A DNA stretch of 64,000 nt from Henckelia pumila (GCF_033568475.1 NW_027331831.1:12896001-12960000), one strand, 5' to 3'; counted from the first letter of the stretch, positions 1-11,358 are shown. Notes: generated by a model not told the origin, from the letters alone. Translations and numbers: made by a program.

Positions 1-403
1 TTGCTATAAAGAGTTAGACATGTTGAGCCTCTAGGCTCACTACGCTTATATGGTGCAGGTGAGTCAGATGATTATAATGTTGCTCCTACCAGTGGCAAGG
101 ACGTATGAGCGAGCTGGTAGTGGACCTCGTGACCGTCGCAGATTTTAGTTGATGTTTAAGAAACATTTATTTTTATTATGTTGAGTTTTTAAACAAGTTC
201 ATTTTTTCTATTTATGGAAATTTTGCATTATCAAACTTAGTATTTTTATTTCATGCATAATGATATTTTCAGCAAGTATTTGAGTTATTTTTATGTAGTA
301 ATATTATTTCTTTTATGTTTATACATATATGTATGGGCGTATATGTATAGTATTATTTTTTTAAAAAAAAAGTTTTTCGCATTTATTAGTAGTAGACGTT
401 TCA
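1..403 (+). repeat. 5' LTR, 3' portion only
   Basis: Matches the last 401 bases of the 3' LTR (4310-4710) and ends in TTTCA directly before the primer binding site. Differences between the two copies include several transitions and a 2-base length change in an A run near 363-371. Confidence 0.9.
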
Positions 404-405
404 AT

Positions 406-417
406 TGGTATCAGAGC
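406..417 (+). other. Primer binding site, initiator tRNA-Met type
   Basis: TGGTATCAGAGC is complementary to the 3' end of plant initiator methionine tRNA. It starts two bases after the 5' LTR end, the normal position for priming minus-strand synthesis. Confidence 0.93.
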
Positions 418-605
418 ACGGTCCTTGGAGGGGTCTATCTGCCACGTAAAGCTCAGAAATCCTACTACCGGTCTGTAAGTTTTAATTGTTTTCTTATGAT
501 TTGTAAGGAGCATATGTAATGATTTAAGATTTTCATGTTAGTAAAGTTTTAGAATCCTTAAGTTATGCATTGCGATTTACGTAAAGAAAAACGTGGTGGT
601 GCAGA

Positions 606-1637
606 ATGCCTCCCAGACAGATGAATAGACACGGAGGACCTCCACCTCCGCAGAACCCTCTCTCAGCATTGGAGCAGGCCAATGCTAACATGATGGTTGG
701 GATTACTGCTCTGTTGGAGCAGCAAGCGGCACGACCTAGGCTTACACATGATGAGGATGTGGCTGAGCGGTTCCAGAAGAAGGGACCAAAGGAGTTTACA
801 GGCACCACTGATCCGCTCATTGCTGAGGGGTGGATTCGATCATTGGAGTCTATCTTTGACTACATGGGGATTACAGATGCTGATAGGGTCAAGTGCGCGG
901 TGTATATGATGAGAGGGGATGCAGCCTCTTGGTGGGAAGGCGCTGTTAGGGGCGTGAACCTACCTATTTTGACGTGGATAGAGTTCAGACGTATGTTCTA
1001 TGCCAAGTATTTTACTGAGGATGTGCGCAGCCGCATGATCCGGGAGTTCACGAGTCTCCGCTAGGGGGACAAGTCTGTGGTGGAGTACATCACACAGTTC
1101 GAGAGAGGGTGTCGCTTTGTGCCTCTTATTGCTGACAGTGCATCGGATAAATTGAGACAGTTTGTTGATGGGTTACGGTCTGACATTAAGCATGACGTTC
1201 GCATGTTGGATGTCGCTACTTATGAGGCTGCAGTTAGTAGAGCATTGCGCTCTGAGGAGGGGAGAAGAGATATGCAGAAGGAACAGCAGCGTAAGAGACA
1301 GTTCCAGCTGGAATCTTATCAACCATCTTCGCAGCCACCCGCGAAGAAACAGTTCACGGGGCTATCTAAGGACCCTAACCAGCAGGGTCGGCCGCAGCAA
1401 CCACAGCAGCAGCAGAGGGGCGGGGCCCCTAAGTCAGGAGGAGGTCCTCTTTGCCCGAAGTGTCAGAAACCACATTCGGGTCAATGTCTGAGTGGGTCAA
1501 ATGTGTGTTTCCATTGCAAGGAGCCGGGGCACATGTCCATGAATTGTCCCAGGAAGAAGAACACCACAGGGAGGGTGTTTGTCATGCAAGCAGAGGAGGC
1601 AGACCCAGACACCTCCTTGATCACCGGTATATCCTAA
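606..1637 (+). pseudogene. Gypsy gag polyprotein with one in-frame stop
   Basis: A single reading frame of 344 codons starts at ATG 606, interrupted only by TAG at 1062-1064. The expected residue there is glutamine (CAG to TAG), so one transition explains the break. The first part holds the retrotransposon gag domain with the conserved tryptophans (WIRSLE, SWWEG, EFRRMF). The part after the stop continues the same domain (VVEYITQFERG), then a basic, glutamine-rich linker and a CCHC zinc knuckle CFHCKEPGHMSMNC near 1508-1549. Product: structural capsid-like protein that packages element RNA. No pol follows. Apart from this stop the gene is well preserved, which suggests recent activity or a very recent mutation. 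Confidence 0.9.
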
Positions 1638-1872
1638 CTTATTCTTTTAAGAAATCTTTGATGATACTTAAGGATTCGCATGGTTGGTGTTACTATAAAT
1701 AGATTTGGGAAAGATAAAATATTTTGTTTAACAGAGTGCGTAGCAGAAGCATGACTTTTGGGATACCGAAACTTGGGAACTAAATATGTAATAGTGGATT
1801 TAGTAAATTGGATTTTGAAGGACTCCGTTATTAGAGTTTGATCAGTCAAATTTCGAGGACGAAATTCAATTT

Positions 1873-1888
1873 AAGGGGGGGGGAGAAT
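1873..1888 (+). other. Polypurine tract of the TR-GAG element
   Basis: A run of A and nine G followed by AGAA lies directly before the TGTAACACCC start of the 3' LTR. This is the expected site for plus-strand priming. Confidence 0.88.
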
Positions 1889-4710
1889 TGTAACACCCGA
1901 AAATTTTTATACGTAAATTCGCATGCATAATTAGGGAAAATAATTATTTAAAAATTTTATTTGGGTTAAATGACTTATATGTGTTATTATGAGAATTATA
2001 TGCATGATTTAAATTTATTTTATCATTTAACCCGCAGTTATTGTATTTTTAGATTTTTAAAAATTTTATTGAGTTGATCGCGTAGACTGGACCGTGGACG
2101 GACGAGATACCAACTTTTGAGCCAAAAATATTTTATGAGTTTTATGAGCCTTAAAATATTATTTAAAGGTATTTTGTCAAGAAAATTTTAGTATTTATTT
2201 ATATAATTATTTAAGGGTTGATTTTTAGCCAAAATAAGTCATTTTAATGACCTTTATTAAATTTTAAAATTTCTTATTTTATTATTTCGAGATTTAGATA
2301 TTTTATTATGTTATCTAATATTTTTAAGAGTTTAGAAATCTTTTAAGTTGGTAATTATCTCCTAGATATTTAATAAAATCCTAAGCCCACCCAAAACCCA
2401 CACCCAAAATCCCCTAAATCATGTTGCATTCCATCTTTTCCTCACCCTAAGCGCCGAAGTCAGTCTCCACCCTTCCCCCTTCATCGACGCACAGCAGCCA
2501 AGCCTCCATAGCCACCGTTCGAAGCTTCAAGTTTAGTTGTTCGTTGTCCCAAAGTCGTATACGCGCTATTGTTCGAAATAAAATCAAAGGAATGTTTAAT
2601 TCTTTTCTCAACACCATATAAGCTATTATTTTGGTTTTTACAGCAGAAAGTTTGTGGTATATATGTTTGTTGTTCAGACTTATATGCAGATGGTATTTTT
2701 CTTTCCTTTTTTCTCACGTTTTTCTTGATCTTTCATGAGTATGATCACGTTTTTTTATGAATGGTAAAGGTCCAGGCGGCTGATCCACATCTGAGGGCAT
2801 GTCTTAGGGTCCTTGTGGTTGAGTGGTCCTGTTGGTTTTGTCCATGGATGGTCTGAAACGAAGCACTTCTCCTCTAGTGCACCAGATCGCGCAGATTTGA
2901 GTTCTGAGGGAGAAGGCTTTGTTCTCCCTCCTCAGGACATTCTTTGGGGTGAGGTCTAAAGGGTTTGAACCCCCTAGATGTTGGCTAGAATTGAGAAGTG
3001 GTTTCACGGAAAAATATGGCCGGAGTAGGGAGAACGATCGGATTTACGGCAGCCGCTCAGGGCTGGACGCAAGCTGGGTGAACAGCCTATTGCAAGGCTT
3101 TGTTCTCCTTCCTCGAACCACCGTTTGGGCTGATTTTTAGCTTGATGGAAATTTATTGATGTTTTCTAAGTTCTAGAAGTGGTGTCATGGTCAAATATTG
3201 TCTGATCAGAGAAAACGAAAGGAATTAGTACAGCTGCACGGAGTTGGTTGTGAGCAGAAATATGCTTGGGTTAAGTTTTGAACTTCTGGGTTTTATTTCG
3301 GGCTGTGCTTGGTCTAGGGTGGTCCGGGTCGGGTCGGGTAGGTAGTGGGTCGGGTCATTAGGGTCCGGGTCTAGGTTAGGTGGGCCGGGCTCGGGTATTT
3401 TAAATTTTTAAGTAATTAAGAGTATAAGTGGTTTTTGGACCAATTTATTAGTTAGAAAAATTATTTGGGCCTCCAAATAATTTAATTTGGACTTTAAATA
3501 ATTTATTTAAGTTAGCTCAATGATTTTTATGGGCTTGGAAGCCCATGGGAATTTTTGGGCCAGTCAGTGGATTTTTGGGCCAGTCTAGAGTTTTATTGGG
3601 TTTATTTAAGTTAATGGGCTTAAATGTTTTTATTTAGACACATTTATGAATAATGACATTTAATTAGGAATTTATTTCAATTGGGCTTTTATTTAAGTTT
3701 AATGGGCTTAGAGTGAGTAATCAGCAGTCTGGACCAACCCATGAAAATAAACTAAGTCCGAAATATATATTTAATTAATTTTATGCATGAAGTCTATTTT
3801 AAGTAAAAGTATATTTATTATAAAAATTTAATTAAATATATATTACGAACATATTTTAAGTGCATGCATACATGAAGAATTTTTATGATGTGTTTATGAT
3901 TAAGAATTGAGCATGAAAAATGTTTTTATGGAAATTGAAGTTATGTGGCGGCACAGAGGTGGTTTACCACCAGCACAGAGGTAGTTCTAATACCGGCATA
4001 GAAGTGGTTTTACCACTGGCACAGAGGTAGTTTACTACCAGCATAGAGGTGATTATTCACCGCCACGTATGATGGTTCTCAGACTGATCAGTCGCTCATG
4101 TTTACGAGCCACATTTACGGATATAACCTTCACAGTTATTTATGATTAAGTCATGCTCTAGTTATGTATGTATGTTATGATTAGTATGATGAGGCTATGT
4201 TATGAATTAAGTCGTTGCATGTAATAAGTTACATTGTATATTTTTAAGAGCATGCATGCATGTACATGTATATGTATTAGTATAATTATGTGATGCATTA
4301 TTTTTAACCTTGCTATAAAGGGTTAGACATGTTGAGCCCCTAGGCTCACTACGCTTATATGGTGTAGGTGAGTCAGATGATTATAATGTTTCTCCTACCG
4401 GTGGCGAGGACGTATGAGCGAGCTGGTAGTGGACCCCGTGACCGTCGCAAATTTTAGTTGATGTTTAAGAAACATTTATTTTTATTATGTTGAGTTTTTA
4501 AACAAGTTCATTTTTTCTATTTATGGGAATTTTGCATTATCAAACTTAGTATTTTTATTTCATGCATAATGATATTTTCAGCAAGTATTTGAGTTATTTT
4601 TATGTAGTAATATTATTTCTTTTATGTTTATACATATATGTATGGGCGTATATGTATAGTATTATTTTAAAAAAAAAAGTTTTCCGCATTTATTAGTAGT
4701 AGACGTTTCA
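1889..4710 (+). repeat. 3' LTR (2822 bp)
   Basis: Starts TGTAACACCC after the polypurine tract and ends TTTCA at the same point as the 5' LTR copy. It is unusually long for an element with a 1.5-kb interior. It has no credible coding region; the short open frames near 2480-3140 have no recognisable domain. It contains the hairpin array at 3945-4066 and an AT-rich 3' third. Confidence 0.88.
3945..4066 (+). repeat. Five-unit tandem hairpin array inside the LTR
   Basis: Five units of about 22-25 bases each begin with GCACAGA or GCATAGA and then a short perfect or near-perfect hairpin: GGTGG/CCACC (3958-3971), GGTA/TACC (3980-3994), AGTGG/CCACT (4003-4017), GGTAG/CTACC (4026-4039) and GGTGA/TCACC (4048-4061). 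The whole set is bracketed by GTGGCGG (3945-3951) and CCGCCAC (4060-4066), which pair with each other. Stem bases differ between units but change on both sides together. Confidence 0.8.
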
Positions 4711-7700
4711 AACATGGTGGTCGTGGCACTAGTCAGAAATGGCAGCCTCACTGTCAAATTTTCCGAACTAATGGTCATTATGCAAACAACTGTCCCGACC
4801 GTTTCAATCGAAGTATTGCGGCTCCTTCCGCTAATCTTGCGGAGGCTTTCTCTGTTGCGTGCTCTATTATGGATCAGCCTGCCTCTGACTGGTATATGGA
4901 CACAGGAGCATCGGCTCACATGACTCCTGCTTCTGATCAATTGACCTCCTCCAAGACATATACAGGTTTGGATACTGTCGTTGTTGGCAATGGTTCTTTA
5001 TTATCTATCACTCGTATTGGTTCATGCTCTATTACTAATTCAATTAATCTATCTGAGTTGTTGGTTGTTCCGGGGCTCACTAAAATTTGCTATCTGTAAG
5101 CAAGTTGACATCTGATTCCCCAGTTGATGTGATTTTTACTGATAACTATTTACGGTTCAGCATCGAGTTACTCGGAAAACTCTGGCTCGAGGAAGTCGTA
5201 GGCATGGTCTCTACGTTTTGGATGCTCCTAGGTTGGCATTAGCTGCTGCTCATCTCGGCCCATAACATCTTTTGAATTATGGCACTCCAGACTTGGTCAT
5301 GTTTCATTTGATGTCATTTCTCTTTTAAATAAATTGGGTCTCATATCTGTTACTGCTTTATTACCCCAAACCTTTACTTTGTGACTCTTGTGAGCAAGCT
5401 AAAAGTAAGCGTTTACCTTTTGTTTTGAATGAAAAACGGTCATCTTCTATTTTGGATCTTATACATTGTGATTTGTGGGACCTGCGCCCATTACTTCTGG
5501 GTCTGATTTCCGATATTATGTTATTTTTGTGGATGATTACTCGAGGTTTACATGGCTTTATCCTTTACGACAAAAATCTAAATTTTACGAAGTGTTACTT
5601 CAATTTTATACAAAATCAATTTTCTTGTCGTATCAAAACCTTTCATAGTGATGGAGGCACTGAATTTACAAACAATAGGGTGCAAAATTTCTTTCGTCAA
5701 TCAGGCATCAGACACATTCTCTCCTGTCCATACACATGGCTCAGAATGGACGGGCAGAGCGTAAGCATAGACATATCACTGAAACTGGTCTTGCTATGTT
5801 GTTTCATTCTCACATGCCTATGAAATTTTGGGTTGAGGCTTTCAGTAGCGCTGTATATGTTATAAATCGTTTTCCAAACACGGTGCTAAATGGTAAATCA
5901 CCATTCGAGTTGTTGTTCTCTACTGCTCCAAAATTTGAGAACCTTCATCCTTTCGGCTGTCGGGTATATCCATGTCTCAGAGATTATGCTGTACATAAAT
6001 TTGAGCCTAGAAGCAAAACTTGTGTTTTTATGGGCTACAGCAACTCTCATAAGGGGTTTCGTTGCTACGATCCTATATCCTTCCGCGTCTATATATCTCG
6101 ACATGCAAAATTTGATAAATATTTTTTTCCGTTCTCTAAATTGCCTAACATGTCTGTCTCTGCCTCACTGCCTGTCTCGGAATTTTTTGAACCAGCTCGG
6201 ATATGTGTTTCTCCTGCTCATGGTCAGACTCTATCCTTGTCTCCTTGTACCATCTGTTCTCACGATTCACTTCCTACATCTCCAGCCATTCTCCATATAC
6301 CTACTCCAAACGACCATCATGTTCCTATACATGAGATTGATGTATCTGATCCTGAACATCTTGATGAAAACCCCCTGCTGCGTATCTTTCTCCTTCTAGC
6401 ATTCCAGTTCCAACTCCTGCGATTACCACCACCTCGACGCATCCCATGAAAACTCGGGGGAAGTCAGGTATCGTTAAAACCAAGCATATCCCCTCATATG
6501 CCTGCACCAAACTATTTACTGCTTTTGTTGCAGTTAGTGTGCCCCACGGTATCAAGTCTGAATTAAAGCATCCAGAATGGTTGGCCGCTATGAATGAGGA
6601 GCTTTCTACTTTGTCATCAAATCAAACGTGGGATCTTGTGTCTCGGCTCCCAGACACAAATATTGTTGGTTCGAAATGGGTTTTTCGAACTAAATTTCTC
6701 GCTGATGGTTCCATTGATCGAACTAAATTCACACACCTTCATTCCTATGGTTCGGCATCTACTGTAAGAATTGTTCTATCTCTAGCTGTTTTACACAATT
6801 GGCCTCTTCATCAGCTCGACATCAAAAATGCTTTTCTGAATGGTGTTTTGTCAAAGCCTGTCTTCATGGAACAACCACCTGGGTTCATCGATTCTCAATT
6901 TTCGAATCACGTTTGTCGTCTTAAAAAGGAATTATATGGGCTCAAACAAGCTCCACGTGCATGGTTTCAACGACTGAGTGATTTTCTGTTAAGCATTGGG
7001 TTCTTCTGCAGCAAATCTGTTTCATCCTTATTCATATACATCCGAGGACCAACTATTTTATATCTTTTGGTGTATGTTGATGATTTTATCTTGACAGGAA
7101 ATTCTTCCAAAAGTCTGCAGTTGTTCATCTCTCGTCTTTGTCAGGAATTCGCCATCAAGGACTTGGGGAAACTTAATTATTTCTTGGGGCTTGAAGTAAC
7201 CTATACTTCTTCTGGAATCTTTTTAAATCAAGCAAAATATGCTCGTGATATTCTCCAAAGAGCGTCTCTTGAAGGTTCCAAACCTGTTTTCACTCCTTTA
7301 GTTGCAGGTTGTCAGCTCCCTACGGATGGCAAATTATTTGATGATCCTACACTCTATCGCTCTTTAGTAGGCTCTCTCCAATATCTCACGATCACTAGAC
7401 CGGATTTATCCTTTGTTGTAAATCTTGTCAGTCAGTACCTACAAAGTCCGACCATTGAGCATTTTCAGGCTGTCAAGCGCATCCTTTGCTATGTGAAACA
7501 CTCTCCATCTTTCGGTCTTTCTTTCTCTCATAGCTCGCATCCTACGCTCGTTGCCTATTCCGATGCTGATTGGGCTCGCTATGTGGAAACTCATCGTTCT
7601 ACTTATGGGTACTCCATTTATCTTGGTGGAAACCTCATCTCTTGGAGTGCCAAGAAACAACCTACAGTTTCACGCTCTAGTTGCGAGTCTGAATATCGTG

Positions 7701-8050
7701 CCCTCGCCAATGTAGCTTTTGAAGTGGTTTGGGTCCTTCAACTTCTCCGGGAACTTCAAGTCAATATTCCCTCATGTCCCACTCTTTTCTCGGACAACAA
7801 CAGTGCTATTTTTCTTAGCCAAAATCCAAGTGCACATAAACGATCAAAACACATTGATATTGATTATCACTTCATTCGGGAGCTCGTTTCGTCGGGTCAT
7901 TTAGACACGCAATTCATCTCATCCGACTTACAAATTGCGGACAACTTCACAAAGGCTCTTTATCGCCCACTCTTTGAATTCTTTCGGAACAAGCTCTGCG
8001 TTGGCCCACATCCCACGTCTCGTTTGAGGGGGGATGATAACATAAAATAA
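4711..8050 (+). pseudogene. Copia gag-pol polyprotein, several stops and frameshifts
   Basis: At 4752-4793 a CCHC knuckle survives with its second cysteine changed to phenylalanine. The protease active site WYMDTGASAHMT is at about 4896-4922, and the frame stops at 5097-5099. The GAG-pre-integrase core (LRH SRLGHV-like) and the HHCC cysteines (LCDSC) follow at 5280-5400 in shifted frames. Integrase core motifs HSDGGTEF (about 5645) and NGRAERKHR (about 5742) are in two different frames. A long clean frame 6446-8050 carries reverse transcriptase with YVDD at about 7075 and RNase H with ADW, SESEYRAL-like and KHIDIDYHF motifs. About 20 residues of the RT fingers (the region usually reading ARLVAKGF) are missing near 6725, so the enzyme would be dead even without the stops. 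The last codons run into the LTR. Confidence 0.9.
8024..8034 (+). other. Polypurine tract of the copia element
   Basis: TTGAGGGGGGA just before a TGATAACA LTR start, overlapping the last codons of the RNase H frame as is common in copia elements. Confidence 0.75.
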
Positions 8051-8218
8051 TTCACTCATTTAAGTTTTGATTTTCCTTCAATTAAGGGAATCTCATATAT
8101 TCTTTAATTGATATATTCCTTATCTAGAATAGGCAAGATTGTATAAATGACTCTATGTATCGTGTAAATCTTTAATGCAAATATAATATTTACATTCACA
8201 CCTATACACGTTGATTCA
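8035..8218 (+). repeat. Copia 3' LTR (probable, about 184 bp)
   Basis: Begins TGATAACA after the polypurine tract and holds a TATAAAT-like box near 8144. The end is placed at TTGATTCA because the next base begins sequence that matches, on the other strand, the solo LTR family at 19572. The partner LTR is outside the window, so the end is inferred. Confidence 0.6.
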
Positions 8219-8445
8219 CCATTATAAAACAAGTGTCCAAGTCAATTATGTCATAATTGCACTTTGGCCCTCAACTCTTCAATAATTGCAAATTGACCCT
8301 TGAAACTTCTTTTTAATTCAATTTCAATCCTAAATAATTTATAAATATTAGAATTTAAATCTAAACTCTAAAAATTCTCAAATTAAATATCCTCGGATTA
8401 AAATTAAATAATCTCGAATTAAATCAAATAATCCCGGGCCTTACA
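8219..8445 (-). repeat. LTR start of the TGTAAGGCC family, interrupted by the copia element
   Basis: Read on the minus strand from 8445 it begins TGTAAGGCCCGGGATTATTT and matches the first about 190 bases of the solo LTR at 19572. The remainder of this LTR should lie upstream of the copia 5' end, outside the window. Confidence 0.75.
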
Positions 8446-9619
8446 AGGGGTGTGAGTCTTGGGATGGATCGAGTAATGATGAGGCGTGTGCTTAGGGCTC
8501 GGCTTGGGTGGTTCTAACCGAGACCCGAGGTAGTCTAGGGGCTAAGGTTGGTTCTATAGGTGACTCATGGTGTGTGGTAAGGACTGATTTTAGGTGAAAT
8601 TGGTGGTTCATGGGTTGAAGGGGGCCAAAGTAGGTGTAGTGTTGTTGTGCAGATGTTTGGATCTTTGTGAGGGGCTGTCTGGGAATTGGTTCAGGTGGCT
8701 GGTTTGGGTGGCAGGGGCTGTCTGGGGTCTGGTTCCAGGTAAAATATATGATGTGAGGAGCATGTTTTTTCAAATTGGGAGCAATTAGGGTTAGTTATGA
8801 TCGTGTTACGAGGTTCGCAAGTTAGTGTGGCTAGTGCAGGTTTTAAGGGCTCGTGCATTGGCTGTTGGAGTTCGGTTTAGACAGTGGGTTAGTGCTGCAA
8901 GTGTTGGTAGGGGTCTGGTCATAGGTCAACTTAGGAGGTGAGGAGTGTGTCGGTTCAAATTGGGAAAAATTCAGTTAAGTTTTGAATAGATTAAGGGCGA
9001 GTTAAGTTGAAGTGGTTAGCGTAGATTTTTGCGAGTAAGTTGCTGCCCGGAACTCCACTTCTTTCGGGATGTCCGGGTTTGCTTGAGGGGATAAAAACTG
9101 GTCTTTGGGTTAGTTTAGAGTGTGTAGAAGATGTCGGTTCAGGTTAGAAGCATTTCGGGCAAAGGATGATCGAGTTATGGGTTTTTCGGGTCCGATGCTC
9201 GGATTGTGCGAATTTTGAGAGAAGAAGTAGTTGAGGTAGTTAATTCTAAAGCCAGGGGCAACACCTTAATTTAACCACCATGTATAAAATTTAAAGATCT
9301 TATTTTAAAGTGTGTCAAGTAATATTTTGAAGTCATTTTGAATATGATGATGCATGACACATTTAGGTATAACTCGAGTGTTTCCTACCATGTTGATAAG
9401 TTAAAGGCAAGAAAGTTATGTTGAGTCATGAAGTGAAAATAAAAGGTTTTGAATGAGAAAATTGATTGTGACTATTTACATGCATTTATGAGCCGGGAGG
9501 GCAAAAAACACACAGCCAGGAGTGGGGAGGTCATGAGTGTGATGCCCGTCGAACCATGCGGTCCCAGCCCATGCTATAGGCTGGGGAGGAATACGATAGA
9601 AGGACGTGGGTCGTTACAG
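8446..9619. repeat. LTR-like noncoding DNA
   Basis: No coding region. The G-rich first part and the end GGTCGTTACA resemble gypsy LTR sequence. A GC hairpin CCCAGCC/GGCTGGG lies at 9563-9585. The right edge cuts a protein-coding exon at 9620, so 9619 is an insertion or rearrangement boundary. No second copy is in the window, so the family is unknown. Confidence 0.5.
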
Positions 9620-9896
9620 AAACTATCGGTGAATGTAGATTGAATTTTCTCCATGTATTTAGTAAAGGCTGTCAATGCTTCTTTTGGTAGACAGTAAGAC
9701 TTGTGCACTGCGCCTCTAAATTGGTTAACTTCATCTTGTGTTTCCTCCCAAGTATTATAAATTCCAGGGTTACGTCCTTTGAAAACAACATATGTATTCC
9801 CCTGAAAAGTGAAAACAAGACTCGTAAAATAAATTAGGCTACAACATAAAATTGTAAATATGATTTAAAAAATAAGGAAGCCTACGACGTCACCAT
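9620..9896 (-). pseudogene. Viroplasmin (Caulimovirus_VI / RNase H1 N-terminal) domain gene fragment
   Basis: On the minus strand ATG at 9896-9894 is followed by a GT donor, an intron of about 90 bases and an acceptor TTTTCAG. The exon from 9801 down then reads GNTYVVFKGRNPGIYNTWEE and, further on, FRGAVHKSYCLPKEAL and FTKYMEKIQ. This is the small domain that starts many eukaryotic RNases H1 and occurs in caulimovirus inclusion-body proteins, where it binds RNA/DNA hybrids or double-stranded RNA. The frame is open to 9620, where LTR-like DNA cuts it, so any RNase H part is lost. A 5' leader exon may lie beyond the MULE inserted upstream (27800-27950), but that is a guess. Could be a host gene or transposon cargo. 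Confidence 0.6.
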
Positions 9897-10258
9897 TTTA
9901 GAAGATGTAATCAGCTTATGATCTTCAAGTACCAAAGATCGAAGAACTTGGATCTGTTTGAATGAGATTGTTGGTTTAAACACATATCAATAACACATCA
10001 ACAAAATAAATATAGCATAAAGAGGAACATATTTAGTTTTATTGAATATGACAATTCATAATCAAAATTATGTTTTTACAGGAAGCTAAATTGTCCAGCT
10101 TTGACTTTTTTTGCAGAGATTGGAAGCTCATCCATTAATTATGTTCTCCTCAACTGAATATTTTGTTTGTCTATATAATCAAGCTTTTATATAAATTTCA
10201 AACAACCTATAAATATCTGATTACAATACCATTCAGTTATAAACAAATCTTTGTACCT
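9897..10258. other. Intergenic or 5' leader DNA
   Basis: AT-rich DNA upstream of the viroplasmin fragment and outside the MULE. No coding region or RNA gene seen. Confidence 0.4.
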
Positions 10259-10267
10259 CAAAATATA
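10259..10267. repeat. Left 9-bp target site duplication of the MULE
   Basis: CAAAATATA abuts the left terminal inverted repeat and is repeated exactly at 27420-27428 next to the right one. Nine bases is the hallmark length for Mutator-like elements. Confidence 0.9.
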
Positions 10268-10506
10268 GGAAAAATTTCTTTTTTAGTCCGTTATATTTGC
10301 CCTTCTGCGATTTTAGTCCGCCATGTAGTCAAATTTCAATCTTAGTCCTTTAAAGTTTATTTTTTTTGCAATTTTCGTCCGATTTCGATCGGAAAATTCA
10401 AACTCATCGGAAATTGATGATTTGGAATCTGAGTTCATCTACGTGGCATAAAAAATTAGGAATATTACCTACATGGCTTAAGACTATTTTCCACCTATTT
10501 ACCTTG
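10268..10506 (+). repeat. MULE left terminal inverted repeat
   Basis: Starts GGAAAAATTTCTTTTTTAGT and aligns along about 239 bases with the reverse complement of 27181-27419. The shared stretch includes TCGGAAATTGATGATTTGGA. Confidence 0.92.
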
Positions 10507-10767
10507 AATATTATTAATTATTATGCTTCCACATCATAAAATACCAAAACATGGAGGGAAATTGTATCTCATTCCCTCCAAATAATTTAATTATCCTACT
10601 CGGTCAAAAATAAATTACATAAGATCTACCCCTCCAAAATGTATTATTTCATACCATCCAAAAAAAAAAAAGAAGATCTGGGTTGGAAATCGTGTTTAGA
10701 AAACTGATTTTTTTTTCCTCATTTCTTGTTTCTGCACCTATATCAAGTCTTTTGTTTCTGGATCTAT

Positions 10768-11141
10768 GTTAATTTTTTCAACTGTGGAAAGAGGGCGCAA
10801 CTGATAACTTCTTGGACAAATGACAACCCAGGCCGCAGATTTCATGGGTTTCAAGATTGGAAGGTGATTTTTTCTTAAATTTTTCTGTTTTATTTTGGTC
10901 GATTTTTGGATTGAAGTTTCATCTCATGTCTTTTCTTCTACAACACAGAGTGGTGGCAGACAAATTTTTTTCTTGGAATGACCCACATATGTGTTCAAGA
11001 TCTATGACTATCATTCCAGCTTTAAAGCGGAAAGTACAAACATTGGAAGATGCAAATAAGGAGATGGTGAAGAAGAACCAAAAATTGAAGTTGTTTCTTC
11101 TTGTTTCATGGTTGCTGTTTTTTTTAATTAGATTGGTTTAA
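10768..11141 (+). pseudogene. GRF-type zinc-finger protein pseudogene at the left end of the MULE
   Basis: Frame 10777-10860 reads FNCGKRAQLITSW and NPGRRFHGFQDWK. After a GT donor and an acceptor ACACAG near 10950, the frame continues VVADKFFSWNDPHMCSRS, then an amphipathic coil and a hydrophobic C-terminus (LLVSWLLFFLIRLV) ending in TAA at 11139-11141. This is the layout of short plant GRF zinc-finger proteins: NPGRRFYGC core, FFxWxDPP, coil, membrane tail. Two zinc ligands are lost, both cysteine to phenylalanine, and the splice phase does not fit exactly, so it is a relic. A poly(A)-like AATAAA is at 11231-11236. It is read from the left TIR towards the transposase gene, the place of mudrB in MuDR. 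It may be a captured host gene. Confidence 0.65.
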
Positions 11142-11358
11142 TATTACGTGAACTATATGTTTGTATAAGAATGCAAGTGTTTGTATGAGAATTAAACTGA
11201 AATATGAGAGATGTGTTGTTGTCATTGAACGAATAAAATGTCTCTTTCAAGAATCCGTGAATGCTCTACTCTATTTGATGAAAGATGTTGATCATTGACT
11301 ATTTTGTTGTTTATGTCGTGTGTTTGGAGTGTACTCAATTATGACCACTGGAGGTACG

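Larger units (their letters stand above)
1..4710 (+). mobile_element. Gag-only Ty3/gypsy LTR retrotransposon (TR-GAG type), 5' end cut by window edge
   Basis: The first 403 bases reappear at 4310-4710 with few differences, so they are the end of a 5' LTR and the complete 3' LTR is 1889-4710. Between them lie a primer binding site, one gag gene and a polypurine tract, but no protease, reverse transcriptase or integrase. The internal region is only about 1.5 kb. The gag looks like that of Tekay/Del-type chromoviruses. Elements with two LTRs and gag alone are known in plants as TR-GAGs and must borrow pol from autonomous relatives. The element is inserted in the gag zinc finger region of a Ty1/copia element that resumes at 4711. 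The 5' target duplication lies outside the window; the 3' one should be AACAT. Confidence 0.88.
4711..8218 (+). mobile_element. Decayed Ty1/copia retrotransposon, 3' part
   Basis: Domain order zinc knuckle, aspartic protease, GAG-pre-integrase, integrase, reverse transcriptase, RNase H is the Ty1/copia order. Its 5' LTR and most of gag lie upstream of the window, because the TR-GAG element is inserted at 4711. The element lies in a minus-strand LTR that resumes at 8219. Confidence 0.92.

Noticed and set aside
563..820. Open frame on the minus strand over gag
   Set aside because: It is the shadow of the well supported gag gene on the plus strand and has no domain.
2815..2975. Possible SINE with A and B boxes (GGTTTGAACCC near 2958)
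   Set aside because: Both LTR family structure and spacing argue against it; no 3' tail or target duplication.
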